Origin: Roseicyclus marinus | GTDB taxonomy: Bacteria > Pseudomonadota > Alphaproteobacteria > Rhodobacterales > Rhodobacteraceae | Assembly: GCF_030163795.1 (NCBI RefSeq) | Contig: NZ_JASJOF010000005.1 | Span: 186,001-250,000 of the forward strand | Direction: 5' to 3' | Length of the DNA stretch: 64,000 bases | Shown here: piece after piece, positions 19,780 through 29,386 of the stretch | Layout of the letters: each line of letters opens with the position of its first letter | How positions within the stretch are numbered: the first letter of the stretch is position 1 | Notes under the pieces: generated by a model | Told to the model about the DNA's origin: nothing | The model's input: only the letters and a program-made list of their open reading frames with translations | The model's database searches: none | Translations under genes and position numbers: made by a program

Positions 19780-20124
19780 ATGAAAATGCGTTTCGAGGCC
19801 TGCGGGTCCTTCGGCTTCCTGTCCGTCGATGAATCGCGCCTCGACGCCAGTGTCGCGATCCAGTTCAAGGATCGCTTCCGCGACCTGACCCAAGATGCCT
19901 CCGGCGACGTGATCCTCGATCTCAGCCGCGTCGACTTCCTCGATTCGAGCGGCCTTGGCGCGGTCGTAGCCGCCCGCAAGATTCTGGGCGCGGGGCGGCG
20001 TCTGGAACTGGCGGGGCTGACCCTTCCGGTCGCCAAGGTGATGACCCTGACGCAGATGCACACCGTCTTTCCGATCCATGCCGATCTGGACGCGGCACGC
20101 GCAGCCCGCACTGACGCGCGATGA
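19780..20124 (+). CDS. STAS-domain anti-sigma factor antagonist
   Basis: The 114-residue protein is a single STAS domain of the SpoIIAA/RsbV type. The phosphorylatable serine is one of the pair in FLDSSGLGAV (Ser56/Ser57). Unphosphorylated antagonists bind the partner kinase and free a sigma factor or other target. The next gene encodes an HATPase of the RsbW type and overlaps the stop (ATGA), giving a classic antagonist-kinase pair. No PP2C phosphatase or sigma gene is adjacent. A GAGGAGAG ribosome-binding site precedes the start. Confidence 0.88.
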   Translation: MKMRFEACGSFGFLSVDESRLDASVAIQFKDRFRDLTQDASGDVILDLSRVDFLDSSGLGAVVAARKILGAGRRLELAGLTLPVAKVMTLTQMHTVFPIHADLDAARAARTDAR

Positions 20125-20615
20125 GCATACAGGATACGCAAGGCTTGCGCCGGCGTCTGGTCAACCTGCGCTTCGCCGCCAGCGGCGCGGCCGTGCGCGA
20201 GGCGCTGATGACGGTCGATGCGACACTTGCCGCAGCCGGCGCCGTCGAAGACCTGCGGATGCGCGCCCAGATCGCGCTGGCCGAGGCCTGCAACAACATC
20301 GTCGAACATGCCTATCCCCTGGCGCCGGATCCCGACGCGCAGATCCGGCTGGATATCTCCGGCGATGCGGGCGGTTTGCAAATCACCTTGCGGGACAGGG
20401 GCCGCTCGATGCCCGAGGGACCACTGCCCGGCAGGACCTTCCCGTGTGTCGACCCCGAAAACCCCGATACCCTGCCCGAAGGCGGGTTTGGCTGGCCGCT
20501 TCTCAGGACCATGACCCGCGCGCTCAGCATCTCGCGGCAAAATGGCCAGAACATCCTGCGGTTCCGGTTACTGCTGGCTGACAGAACCAACCCAGTCGAT
20601 GAAAATGCCGTCTGA
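20121..20615 (+). CDS. Anti-sigma regulatory factor (RsbW-type serine kinase)
   Basis: The 164-residue protein has an HATPase fold of the RsbW/SpoIIAB class. The N-box is in IALAEACNNIVEHAYP (about 52-67), a G1-type DRGRSMPEG segment lies near 93, and GGFGWPLLRTM is the G2-like motif near 121. These kinases phosphorylate the STAS partner encoded just upstream and can sequester a sigma factor. Translation is coupled by a 4-base overlap. The target is not visible in the window. Confidence 0.85.
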   Translation: MSIQDTQGLRRRLVNLRFAASGAAVREALMTVDATLAAAGAVEDLRMRAQIALAEACNNIVEHAYPLAPDPDAQIRLDISGDAGGLQITLRDRGRSMPEGPLPGRTFPCVDPENPDTLPEGGFGWPLLRTMTRALSISRQNGQNILRFRLLLADRTNPVDENAV

Positions 20616-20723
20616 AATGTCACGGCTTTGCCAGATTTCCCCCGCATTGCCGCCCCGTTGCACCGGCAAAAAGATCTCGTAGCTGCAGAGGCTTCCCTCG
20701 GCGTCGCGTATCAAAGCCCCCAC
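20568..20723 (-). other. Possible short reading frame or gene remnant antisense to the anti-sigma gene end
   Basis: On the minus strand a 51-codon frame from a GTG reads like natural protein (for example YEIFLPVQRGGNAGEIWQS and DGIFIDWVGSV) rather than the Arg/Pro-rich type of most shadow frames here. It is open back to a TAG at 20751-20753, next to a run of nine Cs. Its last 48 bases overlap the end of the anti-sigma gene. It has no recognisable family and no clear ribosome-binding site. It could be a decayed gene end or chance. Confidence 0.22.
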
Positions 20724-20846
20724 CCAGTGCGCGGCGTCGAGGTCTCTGGGCTACCCCCTCCCCCCCCCTCTTTCGCGTGTCACACTTGCGCTGGCCGCGC
20801 GCGGAAGTAGGGTGCGCGCGACATCCGTTCGCGAGGGAGGGACAAC

Positions 20847-22430
20847 ATGCGCGACTTTCATCACCCGGGCCGGTCGGCGGCTTTTGCCGAAAACGGCATG
20901 TGCGCCACGTCGCACCCTTTGGCGGCCCAGACAGCCATCGCGACCCTTCAGGCGGGCGGCAACGCGGTCGACGCGGCCATCGCGGGCGCCGTGCTGCTTG
21001 GCCTGTGCGAACCGGCGATGACCGGCATCGGTGGTGACTGCTTCGTGCTGCTCAAGCACGCCGGGTCGGAAGACATCATCGCCCTGAACGGCTCGGGACG
21101 TGCGCCCGCCGCCTTGTCCGGCGCCGATCTGCGCGCACAGGGCCAAGAAAAGATGCCCGTTTTCGGCCATCCCGCCGCCGTCACCATCCCCGGTGCCATC
21201 GACGCGTTCTGCCGTCTGTCGGCCGATCACGGCAAGCTGGGCCTCGATGCCGTTCTGGCCCCGACGATCAAGTATGCGGAGGCGGGCGTGCCGGCGGCGC
21301 CCCGCGCGCAATTCGACTGGACCCATCACCACGACAACATGACGGAAACGGCACGCCGTCATTACCTGATCGACGGCCGCCCCCCGCGTCTGGGCGAAAG
21401 GTTCCGCCACCCCGGCCAGGCCGAGGTGCTGCGCCGCGTCGCCCGCGAGGGCCGCAAGGGATTTTACGAGGGCGAAGTGGCCGAAGACATGGTCGCCAGC
21501 CTGCGCGCGCTTGGCGGTGTTCACACGCTGGAGGATTTCGCCAACACCGCCTGTGATTACACCGCCCCGATCAACGGCAGCTACAAGGGCATCGACCTGG
21601 TGGAGCATCCGCCAAACGGCCAGGGCGCGACCGCGATCCTGCTGGCCAATATCCTTGCCGAATTCGACCTGCCGTCGATGGATCCCTGGGGCGTGGAACG
21701 CGCCCATATCGAGGCCGAGGCCACCAAGCTGGCCTATGACGCCCGCGACCGGTTCCTCTCGGATGCCGATCACATGACGCGGCTGGCCTATATGCTCGAC
21801 CCCGCCACGGCACGGAAACTGGCCGCCCTGATCGACCCGACGCGCGCCATGCCCTCGGCCCGCGCCCTGACCGAGGAGATGCACAAGGAAACCATCTACC
21901 TCACCGTCGTCGACAAGGACCGTATGGCGGTGTCACTGATCTATTCGGTATTCAAGGATTTCGGATCGGGCATCGCGTCGGACAAGTTCGGCATCCTGTT
22001 CCAGAACCGCGGCGCGGGCTTCACGCTGGAGGCAGGACACCCGAACGAGGCGAATGGCGGCAAGCGCCCGATGCACACGATCATTCCCGCGATGCTTAAA
22101 AAGGATGGTCGCGTGATCATGCCCTTCGGCGTCATGGGTGGGCAGTATCAATCCACGGGCCATGCCCGGATGCTGACCAACATGGTCGACTACGGCCTTG
22201 GCCCACAGGAGATGATCGACGCCCCCCGCTGCTTCAGCGAATACGGCGAGATGAAGGTCGAAAAGGGCTATGGCGCCCACGTGCACCAAGGTCTCGCTGA
22301 TCTTGGCCACAAGGTCTCGGTCCCGCCCGTGGGCATCGGCGGCGCACAGGCGATCCGTATCGATCACGAGCTTGGCGTTCTGGAGGGCGGATCTGACCCG
22401 CGCAAGGACGGCATCGCGTTGGGGTATTGA
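20847..22430 (+). CDS. Gamma-glutamyltransferase family protein
   Basis: The 527-residue protein has the Ntn-hydrolase gamma-glutamyltranspeptidase layout. The N-terminal part includes SHPLAAQTAIATLQAGGNAVDAAIA and GIGGDCFVLL. The predicted autocleavage/nucleophile Thr349 lies in KETIYLTVVDKD, aligned with the TTHxSVVD motif of classical enzymes, and FGSGIAS follows. Unlike classical GGT it has no signal peptide, so a cytosolic role is likely. GGGAGGG precedes the start. The substrate may not be glutathione. Confidence 0.85.
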   Translation: MRDFHHPGRSAAFAENGMCATSHPLAAQTAIATLQAGGNAVDAAIAGAVLLGLCEPAMTGIGGDCFVLLKHAGSEDIIALNGSGRAPAALSGADLRAQGQEKMPVFGHPAAVTIPGAIDAFCRLSADHGKLGLDAVLAPTIKYAEAGVPAAPRAQFDWTHHHDNMTETARRHYLIDGRPPRLGERFRHPGQAEVLRRVAREGRKGFYEGEVAEDMVASLRALGGVHTLEDFANTACDYTAPINGSYKGIDLVEHPPNGQGATAILLANILAEFDLPSMDPWGVERAHIEAEATKLAYDARDRFLSDADHMTRLAYMLDPATARKLAALIDPTRAMPSARALTEEMHKETIYLTVVDKDRMAVSLIYSVFKDFGSGIASDKFGILFQNRGAGFTLEAGHPNEANGGKRPMHTIIPAMLKKDGRVIMPFGVMGGQYQSTGHARMLTNMVDYGLGPQEMIDAPRCFSEYGEMKVEKGYGAHVHQGLADLGHKVSVPPVGIGGAQAIRIDHELGVLEGGSDPRKDGIALGY

Positions 22431-22447
22431 CGGCCACGGGGGCAGGG

Positions 22448-22470
22448 GGCAGGGGCCATCGGCCCCTGCC
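22448..22470. terminator. 10-bp perfect hairpin between convergent genes
   Basis: GGCAGGGGCC and GGCCCCTGCC pair perfectly around an ATC loop. The site separates the convergent gamma-glutamyltransferase and hspQ genes, so it could stop transcription from both sides. It lacks a clear T-run. Confidence 0.5.
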
Positions 22471-22482
22471 CTCAAGCAGGGC

Positions 22483-22809
22483 TCAGTTCAGCTGATATTC
22501 CAGCGGATAGCGCCCGTCGCTGAATTCCCCGAACAGGTCGGGCAGGTCGGGATGATCCACCGGTTCGCCGCTGTCGTCGGGCACAAGGTTCTGTTCCGAG
22601 ACATAGGCGACGTAATAGGTCTGATCGTTCTCGGCCAGAAGGTGGTAGAACGGCTGTTCCTTGATCGGTCGCGCCTCTTCGGGGATGGCCTCGTACCAAT
22701 CCTCGGTATTCGCGAACTCGGGGTCGATATCGAAGACCACGCCGCGAAACGGGTGTTTGCGGTGTCGGACGACCTGTCCCAGTCCAAATTTTGCCGTGCT
22801 TTTCAGCAT
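22483..22809 (-). CDS. hspQ: Heat shock protein HspQ
   Basis: The 108-residue protein matches HspQ/YccV. It has KFGLGQVVRHRKHPFRGVVFDIDPEF at the N-terminus, then PFYHLLAE and YVAYVSEQNLVPDD. In enterobacteria HspQ is a heat-induced specificity factor for Lon and binds hemimethylated DNA. The length and start are typical. No CTTG-type heat-shock promoter is obvious upstream. It is divergent from the carrier gene. Confidence 0.9.
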   Translation of the reverse strand: MLKSTAKFGLGQVVRHRKHPFRGVVFDIDPEFANTEDWYEAIPEEARPIKEQPFYHLLAENDQTYYVAYVSEQNLVPDDSGEPVDHPDLPDLFGEFSDGRYPLEYQLN

Positions 22810-22896
22810 GACGGAATTCCCCCTAGACGGCTTTACTTAACGCCTTCATTGGGCAGATGTCCATGGCTCGGCCCCCGGCTCCGGAGAAACAATCTG

Positions 22897-23778
22897 TTGG
22901 ATATCGTCATCACGGTTCTGGGCATCGTCGCCCCGGTTTTCCTGCTGGCCAGCGCCGGTTTCACTTGGGCGCGGGCCGGATACGATTACCCGACCGAGTT
23001 CGTCACCCGGCTGGCCATGACATTGGCGGTGCCCTGTCTGATCTTCACCGCGCTGATGCGGACAGAGATCACACCCGCGGCGCTGACCGCGCTCAGCCTT
23101 GCCGCACTTGCCGCCTATGCGGTCGTCCTTGCCCTGTCCTGGGGGCTGGTGGCGGCGCTGCGGCTGGACCGCGCGGCCTATGTCGCGCCGCTGGCTTTCG
23201 GGAATACCGGCAACCTTGGCCTGCCGTTGGCGCTGTTCGCCTTCGGGGATACCGGGCTCGGGCTGGCCGTCGTGGTCTTCGCGGTCATGGCGATCCTGAC
23301 CTTCACCATCGGCCTTTGGCTGGTGGCGGGGGGCGCCTCGCCGGGGCGGGTGCTGCGTGAACCGATGCTTTGGGCCACGATCCTGGGTGGGGTATTTCTC
23401 GTCATGGGCTGGCAAACGCCCGAATGGGTGACACGATCGCTGTCGCTGGTCGGGCAGATGGCGATCCCCTTGTTGCTGATCACGCTCGGCGTCGCAGTGG
23501 CGCGCCTGAAACCGGGGCGGATCGGTCGCGCGATCTGGTTGTCGGGGGCGAAACTGGCGTTGGGACTGGTGGCGGGCGTGATCGCCGGTCGCGCCTTTGG
23601 CCTCGATCCGGTGGCGTTCGGCGTCTTGGTCCTGCAGATGGCGACGCCGGTCGCCGTCACCTCCTACCTGCTGGCGGAACGGTATGACGCCGACCCCGAT
23701 GCCGTCGCGGGCCTTGTCGTCGTCTCGACGCTGATGTCGGTCGCCGCCATGCCGATCACATTGTCGTTCCTGCTGTAG
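22897..23778 (+). CDS. AEC (auxin efflux carrier) family transporter
   Basis: The 293-residue membrane protein has about ten hydrophobic segments and the AEC family pattern: an N-terminal helix TVLGIVAPVFLLASAGF, the GNTGNLGLPLALFAFGD segment near residue 105, and a C-terminal half with GQMAIPLLLITLGVAVARL and QMATPVAVTSYLLAERYDAD. Members export organic acids or malonate-like anions. No ATG is suitable: GGAG lies 10 bases before this TTG, and the CTG one codon earlier is also possible. Confidence 0.85.
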   Translation: MDIVITVLGIVAPVFLLASAGFTWARAGYDYPTEFVTRLAMTLAVPCLIFTALMRTEITPAALTALSLAALAAYAVVLALSWGLVAALRLDRAAYVAPLAFGNTGNLGLPLALFAFGDTGLGLAVVVFAVMAILTFTIGLWLVAGGASPGRVLREPMLWATILGGVFLVMGWQTPEWVTRSLSLVGQMAIPLLLITLGVAVARLKPGRIGRAIWLSGAKLALGLVAGVIAGRAFGLDPVAFGVLVLQMATPVAVTSYLLAERYDADPDAVAGLVVVSTLMSVAAMPITLSFLL

Positions 23779-23866
23779 TTGCGGGAAAACGCGCATTCCA
23801 TCGCAAGCCGTTTCCGCGTATGCTCCCCGGCAATCAGAACCGGACAATTCGGGCACGAGCAGAACC

Positions 23867-24448
23867 ATGGAACGCAGAACTCTTGTGCTGGGCGCGCTCT
23901 GCACCCTTGCGGCCGGATGCGGCCCGAGGCAGTTCTCGGCGCCCCGCAGCCTCGACGACGCCTGCGCGCTCGGGCGGGAACGGCCGCAATACCTGCGCGC
24001 GATGCAACGGACCGAACGGCGCTGGGGCGTGCCGGTCCATGTGCAAATGGCCACGTTCCATCAGGAAAGCCGATTGGTGGGCGATGCGCGCCCGCCTTTC
24101 CGCTATGCGCTGGACGTGATCCCCATGGGGCGGATGAGTTCGGCTTTCGGCTACAGTCAGGCGCTCGATGGCACTTGGGACGAATACAAGGCGGACACGG
24201 GAAATCGGCGCGCACAACGCACCAACATCAACGACGCCGCCGATTTCATGGGCTGGTACATGAACCGCACGCGGGAGCGGAACGGCGTGGAGCTGACCGA
24301 TACGCGCAACCAGTATCTCGCCTATCACGAGGGTCACGCAGGCTTCGCCCGCGCAAGCTACAATGCCAAGCCGTGGCTCTTGGCAGTGGCCGACCGGGTC
24401 GCAACGCGGGCCGAAACCTACCGGTTGCAGCTTCTGTCCTGCCGCTGA
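23867..24448 (+). CDS. Transglycosylase SLT-like lipoprotein
   Basis: The 193-residue protein has a lipoprotein signal peptide with lipobox AAGC (Cys18). The fold resembles soluble lytic transglycosylase domains: a candidate catalytic Glu67 in ATFHQESRLVGD, then SAFGYSQALDGTWDEYK and a final YHEGHAGF motif. Such enzymes cut the MurNAc-GlcNAc bond of peptidoglycan from the periplasmic face of the outer membrane. It is convergent with lolA, three bases away. Family is likely; substrate is inferred. Confidence 0.82.
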   Translation: MERRTLVLGALCTLAAGCGPRQFSAPRSLDDACALGRERPQYLRAMQRTERRWGVPVHVQMATFHQESRLVGDARPPFRYALDVIPMGRMSSAFGYSQALDGTWDEYKADTGNRRAQRTNINDAADFMGWYMNRTRERNGVELTDTRNQYLAYHEGHAGFARASYNAKPWLLAVADRVATRAETYRLQLLSCR

Positions 24449-24451
24449 GGA

Positions 24452-25045
24452 TCAGCGTTCGCGCGACTGGATCTCGAGGGTGATGTTGAACAGGCCCCCG
24501 GGGATCCGACCGCCTTCCTCCATGTTGCCCAGCACGACGGTGGTCTGCGCGCCGCTGCCGTCGGTGATCACCCATTGCCGCAATTCTACCGGATCATCGG
24601 TAAAGACCAGTTCGATCGTGCCGATCTCGGGGCGGTCGGGGTCTTGCGCCAGAACGCGGGTAGCCGTCCCGTCGAAGCTATGGCCGATCACCCGGCCCGA
24701 CGCGGCCAGATCGACATTGCGGGCCAGGATCATGTTCAGCGGCGTCTCGGACAGCGGATATTGTTCGGGCCGCGTGTTCGACCGCCCGTCGAAGATGGCG
24801 ACCTGCTGACCCCCGGCGATGACCAGCAGATCATCGCCCTGGTATTCAAAACGCATGCGGCCCGGGCGATGCATCAGGATCCGCCCGGTCGACACCGATC
24901 CATCGGCGTTGATCTGGGTAAAACTGCCCTCGGCGGTGCGGATCTCGTTGAGATAGCGCGACAGGGCAGAGAGGGGCACAATATCGGCCAAGGCGGGCGG
25001 AGCCGCCGCAAGGCCGAGAACAAGGGCAATGATGAACCGTTTCAT
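24452..25045 (-). CDS. lolA: Outer membrane lipoprotein carrier protein LolA
   Basis: LolA ferries lipoproteins across the periplasm from the LolCDE complex to the outer membrane. The 197-residue product has a signal peptide (about 1-20, ending ALA-D), then AEGSFTQINADGSVSTGRILMHRPGRMRFEY, the hallmark of the family, and FDGRSNTRPEQYPLSETPL. The start is the ATG that opens the signal peptide. It lies downstream of ftsK on the same strand, an order often seen in alphaproteobacteria. Confidence 0.92.
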   Translation of the reverse strand: MKRFIIALVLGLAAAPPALADIVPLSALSRYLNEIRTAEGSFTQINADGSVSTGRILMHRPGRMRFEYQGDDLLVIAGGQQVAIFDGRSNTRPEQYPLSETPLNMILARNVDLAASGRVIGHSFDGTATRVLAQDPDRPEIGTIELVFTDDPVELRQWVITDGSGAQTTVVLGNMEEGGRIPGGLFNITLEIQSRER

Positions 25046-25138
25046 AGCCCCAAGATATCCCATCGGCGCGGCGATTGAAGGGGCTGAAATCCGCTTCACG
25101 CAACCGTCACCGCGACCGGCGGGGCGCCGCCGACGCGC

Positions 25139-28084
25139 TCAATCCTGTTCCGGCACAAGAATCTCGCGCTTGCCGACGTGGTTGGCGCCGCTGACCAGCC
25201 CCGCCTCTTCCATCTGTTCGACGAGCCGCGCGGCCTTGTTGTAGCCGATGCCAAGCTTGCGCTGGATGTAGGAGGTGGAACACTTGCGATCCTTGATCAC
25301 GATCGCGACCGCCTGATCGTAGAGCGCGTCGTCGCCCTCGGTGTTGCCGCCGGTGTTCAGGCCCAAAACCGCGTCGATGTCGCTTTCGCGGTCCTCGTCC
25401 GGCCCGTCCAGAACGCTGGAGGCGTATTCCGGCGGCCCGAAGGATTTCAGGTGACGCACGATTTCCTCAACCTCTTCGTCGCTGACGAAGGGGCCGTGGA
25501 CGCGGGTGATCTTGGCACCGCCCGCCATGTAGAGCATGTCACCCATCCCCAGAAGCTGCTCGGCCCCCTGTTCGCCGAGGATCGTGCGGCTGTCGATCTT
25601 CGACGTGACGTGGAAGGAAATGCGCGTCGGGAAGTTCGCCTTGATCGTGCCGGTGATCACGTCGACCGACGGGCGCTGCGTCGCCATGATCAGGTGGATA
25701 CCGCTCGCGCGCGCCATCTGCGCCAGACGCTGGATACAGGCCTCGATCTCCTTGCCTGCGACCATCATCAGATCGGCCATCTCGTCGACGATGACGACGA
25801 TGAAAGGCATCGCTTCGGGCTTGAATTCCTCGGTCTCGAACACCGGATCGCCGGTTTCGTCGTCGAACCCCGTCTGGTAGGTGCGCTTGAACATCTCGCC
25901 CTTGGCCAACGCCTCGCGAACGCGGCCGTTGTAGCCCTCGATGTTGCGCACACCCATCTTGGACATCTTGCGGTAGCGTTCCTCCATCTCGCCCACGACC
26001 CATTTGAGGGCCACGACCGCCTTTTTCGGGTCGGTCACGACGGGCGAGAGCAGGTGCGGGATGCCGTCATAAACGGACAGTTCCAGCATCTTGGGGTCGA
26101 TCATGATCATCCGGCATTCTTCGGGCGACAGCTTGTAAAGCAAGCTCAGGATCATGGTGTTGATCGCGACCGATTTCCCCGAACCGGTGGTGCCCGCGAT
26201 CAAGAGGTGGGGCATCTTGGCGAGGTTTGCGATGATCGGGTCGCCGCCGATATCCTTGCCCAGTGCCAGAGGCAGCCGGTGGTTGCCGTCGCCGAAACTG
26301 CGGTGGCTGAGCAGTTCGCGCAGCAACACCTTTTCGCGGTGGTGGTTGGGCAGTTCGATCCCGATGACGGAGCGGCCCGGAACGGTCGACACGCGCGCCG
26401 ACAGCGCCGACATCGACCGCGCGATATCGTCCGACAGGCCGATCACGCGGCTGGCCTTCAGACCCGGCGCGGGTTCAAGCTCGTACATCGTGACCACGGG
26501 GCCGGGGCGCACGCTGACGATCTCGCCCTTGACGCCGTAATCGTCGAGGACGGATTCGAGCATCCGCGCATTCTCTTCCAGCGCCTCGTCGCTCAGGTGG
26601 TGACGTTCGATGAGGTCGGCCGGGGCCAGCAACGACAGGGAGGGCGGTTCGTAAACCGCTTCCTCGGGCTTGGCCTGCAACGGCAAGGAGGGCTGCGCAT
26701 CGGCCTGTGCCTGTTTCGAGGGTGCCGCGGGCCGGGTCGCTGCACGGGTCATGACGCGGCGCTGCAATTCGGTCTGCGGCAGGCTGTAGGGGGCTGCACG
26801 CTGGACGGGCAGATCATGCTCGACGACGTGATCGTCTAGGAACATGTTGTCGGAGATGTCGTCCTCGAATTCGTCGGGAACGGGCATCTCGACCAGGGCA
26901 GGTGCAACGGCCGGGCTTAGGTTGCGATGCGCGGCGGTCAGCGGTGGCTCGACGCGCTGCGCCGGATTGGCGGTTGCGACCGGCGGGGCCGCAGGCCGCA
27001 AGGGTGCGCTGCTGGGCAGTACACCCCGACGACGCGCCGCAGCCTCGGCCACGGCATTCGGGCGACGCACACGCGACTTGATCACATCGGTGATGCGCGC
27101 GCGGATCTGGTCTTCGTCGGGCGGGGCGATCCCGGCGAGCGGATCGAGGGTTGTGGCCTTGGCGGCACCCTTCGGCGCAAGCTGGGGCGCGGGATCGGGC
27201 TGTGCCTCGCTCTCTCGCGGGCGCAACATCGGCATCCGGCCAAGAATGCCCGTCACGCGGCGCGGCGGTGCGGCCTGTTCGACCCGGATTTCATCCTCGT
27301 CCTCGTCATGCACGATGGGGACGCGACGCAGGGCCGGATCCTGCGCCATGCGGGTCGGAACATGGGCCTCGCCCGTGGTTTCCCGATAGGCGGAGCGGCG
27401 GGCCGCGAGGTGGCTTGCCGCCATGCCCGCCCCCTGCCCCGCCGTGCGCAGGCCACCCGACACCATCCCGATCAGGGACAGCGTACCAAGCACAAGGAAC
27501 CGCAGACCAACGCGGAACTCGGCCCGGTTCACACCCAGAACATAGAGCGTCAGCCCGACACCCCCGAGAAACGCGAACGCGGACAAAAGGCGCAGCCCCG
27601 CCTCGGGCGCGAAGGGCAGTGCATTCAGAACCGCGCCGAGGATCGTATCGCCGAACAAGCCACCCAGACCGAAACTGTGGATCCAATCCGCACCGGGCGC
27701 GAAACTGGCGGCATGGATCGACGCCAGCGCCACGGCGATCGGCACGAAGATCGCGCGGCCGATCACCCTGTCCTGCCCGGTCTGCGACAGGAAGCGGACG
27801 CCCCAAACCCCCGCAATAAGCGGCAAGAGGATCGCGCCATAGCCCACGATCATCATCAAGATCGCGGCCACGGACGCGCCGAACCGACCCAACCAGTTCT
27901 GCGGCATGGCATCGGTCGCGGCCATGAAATTCGGATCTTCCGGCGCATAGGACACCAAAAGCGCGACAAGAGCGGCGGCGGCACCGAGCAGGGCAAAGCC
28001 GATACCCTGCTGGGCCAGCCGCATCAGCGCGGCATGCGTCTGATCGTCGAGAAGCGGATCCCGCTGTCTGGTCTGATAGGCCAT
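25139..28084 (-). CDS. ftsK: DNA translocase FtsK
   Basis: FtsK pumps the chromosome terminus through the division septum and activates XerCD. The 981-residue protein has four or five membrane segments in its first 200 residues, a Pro/Ala-rich linker (about 230-470), and the motor domain. The Walker A motif GTTGSGKS lies near residue 632 and a Walker B stretch [14 protein letters not shown] follows. The winged-helix gamma domain, which reads KOPS sites, is at the end ([21 protein letters not shown]). The start [12 protein letters not shown] is chosen from homology; the frame stays open upstream. Confidence 0.96.
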   Translation of the reverse strand: MAYQTRQRDPLLDDQTHAALMRLAQQGIGFALLGAAAALVALLVSYAPEDPNFMAATDAMPQNWLGRFGASVAAILMMIVGYGAILLPLIAGVWGVRFLSQTGQDRVIGRAIFVPIAVALASIHAASFAPGADWIHSFGLGGLFGDTILGAVLNALPFAPEAGLRLLSAFAFLGGVGLTLYVLGVNRAEFRVGLRFLVLGTLSLIGMVSGGLRTAGQGAGMAASHLAARRSAYRETTGEAHVPTRMAQDPALRRVPIVHDEDEDEIRVEQAAPPRRVTGILGRMPMLRPRESEAQPDPAPQLAPKGAAKATTLDPLAGIAPPDEDQIRARITDVIKSRVRRPNAVAEAAARRRGVLPSSAPLRPAAPPVATANPAQRVEPPLTAAHRNLSPAVAPALVEMPVPDEFEDDISDNMFLDDHVVEHDLPVQRAAPYSLPQTELQRRVMTRAATRPAAPSKQAQADAQPSLPLQAKPEEAVYEPPSLSLLAPADLIERHHLSDEALEENARMLESVLDDYGVKGEIVSVRPGPVVTMYELEPAPGLKASRVIGLSDDIARSMSALSARVSTVPGRSVIGIELPNHHREKVLLRELLSHRSFGDGNHRLPLALGKDIGGDPIIANLAKMPHLLIAGTTGSGKSVAINTMILSLLYKLSPEECRMIMIDPKMLELSVYDGIPHLLSPVVTDPKKAVVALKWVVGEMEERYRKMSKMGVRNIEGYNGRVREALAKGEMFKRTYQTGFDDETGDPVFETEEFKPEAMPFIVVIVDEMADLMMVAGKEIEACIQRLAQMARASGIHLIMATQRPSVDVITGTIKANFPTRISFHVTSKIDSRTILGEQGAEQLLGMGDMLYMAGGAKITRVHGPFVSDEEVEEIVRHLKSFGPPEYASSVLDGPDEDRESDIDAVLGLNTGGNTEGDDALYDQAVAIVIKDRKCSTSYIQRKLGIGYNKAARLVEQMEEAGLVSGANHVGKREILVPEQD

Positions 28085-28097
28085 CGGCTCTACACCC

Positions 28098-29279
28098 TCA
28101 TCCGTAAAGACACGATCTGAGCCGCAAAAGCCCGTCGCGCATTTCTTGTTGTTCCGCCACCATCGCCACGCGAAGCCTGTCGGCACCGGGCGTCACGCCA
28201 TCCACCTCGCGGGCCAGATAGGCACCGGGCAGCACACGCACCCCGGTCTCGCGCCAGAGCTTCAGCGCCGCCGCCTCGCCATCTGCGACCGGCAACCAGA
28301 GAAAGAACCCCGCCTGCGGCGCCCTGTAGCCGGGTACATCGCCCAAGATCTCGTCGGCCATGTCGTATTTCGCGCGGTAAAGCGCGCGGTTTTCCTCGAC
28401 ATGGGTTTCATCACTCCAGGCGCGCGTGGCCACCGCTTGTAACGGAAGGGGAAGGGGCGCGCCCGCGTAATTGCGCAGCTGTTTCATCGCCGCGATGCTG
28501 TCCGGCCCGCCCGCGGCAAAGCCTGCACGAAGCCCAGGCAGGTTCGAGCGCTTGGAAAGGGAATGGAACACCACCACGCGTTCAGGGTCGATGCCCCCGC
28601 GCGCCACGGCTTCGAGCGCGCCGGGGGGCGGCGTGTCGCGGTACAGTTCCGAATAGCATTCATCGGCGAGAATGCGGAAATCATGGCGTTCGGCCAGGGC
28701 CAGAAGCGCATCCCACCACGCCGCGTCAGCCACCGCACCCTGCGGGTTCGCGGGCGAACAGACATAGGCGATGGCGGTTCGGTCCAAAACCTCGGCGGGC
28801 AGGCTGGTGTAGTCAGGCAGATCGCCCGTCGCCTCGGTCGCGGCGACATAGACCGGCTCGGCCCCCACGGCGAGCGCTGCCACGGCATAGACCTGGTAGA
28901 ACGGGTTGGGCATCAGCACGACAGGCTTCTTGCCGCCCTTGGTCTCGGGGCAGAGCGCAAGGCAGGCGTTGAACAATCCCTCGCGCGTCCCGTTCAGCGG
29001 CAGAACCTGCCGTTCGGCCGAGACCGTCACATCGTAGCGCCGCGCGATCCAGCGGGCGATGGCGGTCTGTAATTCGGGTGTGCCGTCATTGGGCGGATAG
29101 CGCCCGAACCCGTCCAGCGCCCCCGCGATTTCATCCCCGACCCAAGCCGGAAAGGCATGGCGCGGCTCGCCGATGGACATATGGATCACGGACCCGCCCG
29201 CCGGATAGGCGTCGAGCAATTTCCGCAGACGCGGAAACGCGTAATCGGGCAGGTTCGAAAACCGCTCGGGAAACATCAT
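28098..29279 (-). CDS. Class I/II aminotransferase, succinyl-DAP aminotransferase (DapC)-like
   Basis: The 393-residue PLP enzyme has the fold type I pattern: SIGEPRH near residue 36, NGTREGLF near 96, a NPFYQVY segment, SPANPQGAV, and the PLP lysine in [15 protein letters not shown] (about Lys242). SLSKRSN-PG-R-GF is typical of the DapC branch that makes succinyl-LL-diaminopimelate. That would link it to dapB in this window. It lies just upstream of ftsK on the same strand, 13 bases away. Exact substrate is inferred. Confidence 0.85.
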   Translation of the reverse strand: MMFPERFSNLPDYAFPRLRKLLDAYPAGGSVIHMSIGEPRHAFPAWVGDEIAGALDGFGRYPPNDGTPELQTAIARWIARRYDVTVSAERQVLPLNGTREGLFNACLALCPETKGGKKPVVLMPNPFYQVYAVAALAVGAEPVYVAATEATGDLPDYTSLPAEVLDRTAIAYVCSPANPQGAVADAAWWDALLALAERHDFRILADECYSELYRDTPPPGALEAVARGGIDPERVVVFHSLSKRSNLPGLRAGFAAGGPDSIAAMKQLRNYAGAPLPLPLQAVATRAWSDETHVEENRALYRAKYDMADEILGDVPGYRAPQAGFFLWLPVADGEAAALKLWRETGVRVLPGAYLAREVDGVTPGADRLRVAMVAEQQEMRDGLLRLRSCLYG

Positions 29280-29353
29280 GAAACCGCCTCGTCGCCGGGG
29301 TCATTACCGCCCCGTTCGCGATGAACCTACAGGCTTGCCGTGCATCGGTCCAG

Positions 29354-29379
29354 AAAAAGCCGCGAGGTTTCAGGCGGCT
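29354..29379 (-). terminator. Terminator after the amidase gene
   Basis: On the minus strand AGCCGC and GCGGCT pair around a 10-base loop and are followed by TTTTC. It lies just past the amidase stop and fits a factor-independent terminator. Confidence 0.6.
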
Positions 29380-29386
29380 GTGGCCA

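Noticed and set aside
20760-20768. Run of nine Cs as a phase-variable switch
   Set aside because: No supported gene crosses it, so slippage there would not switch a product. It is only mentioned in relation to the possible gene remnant.
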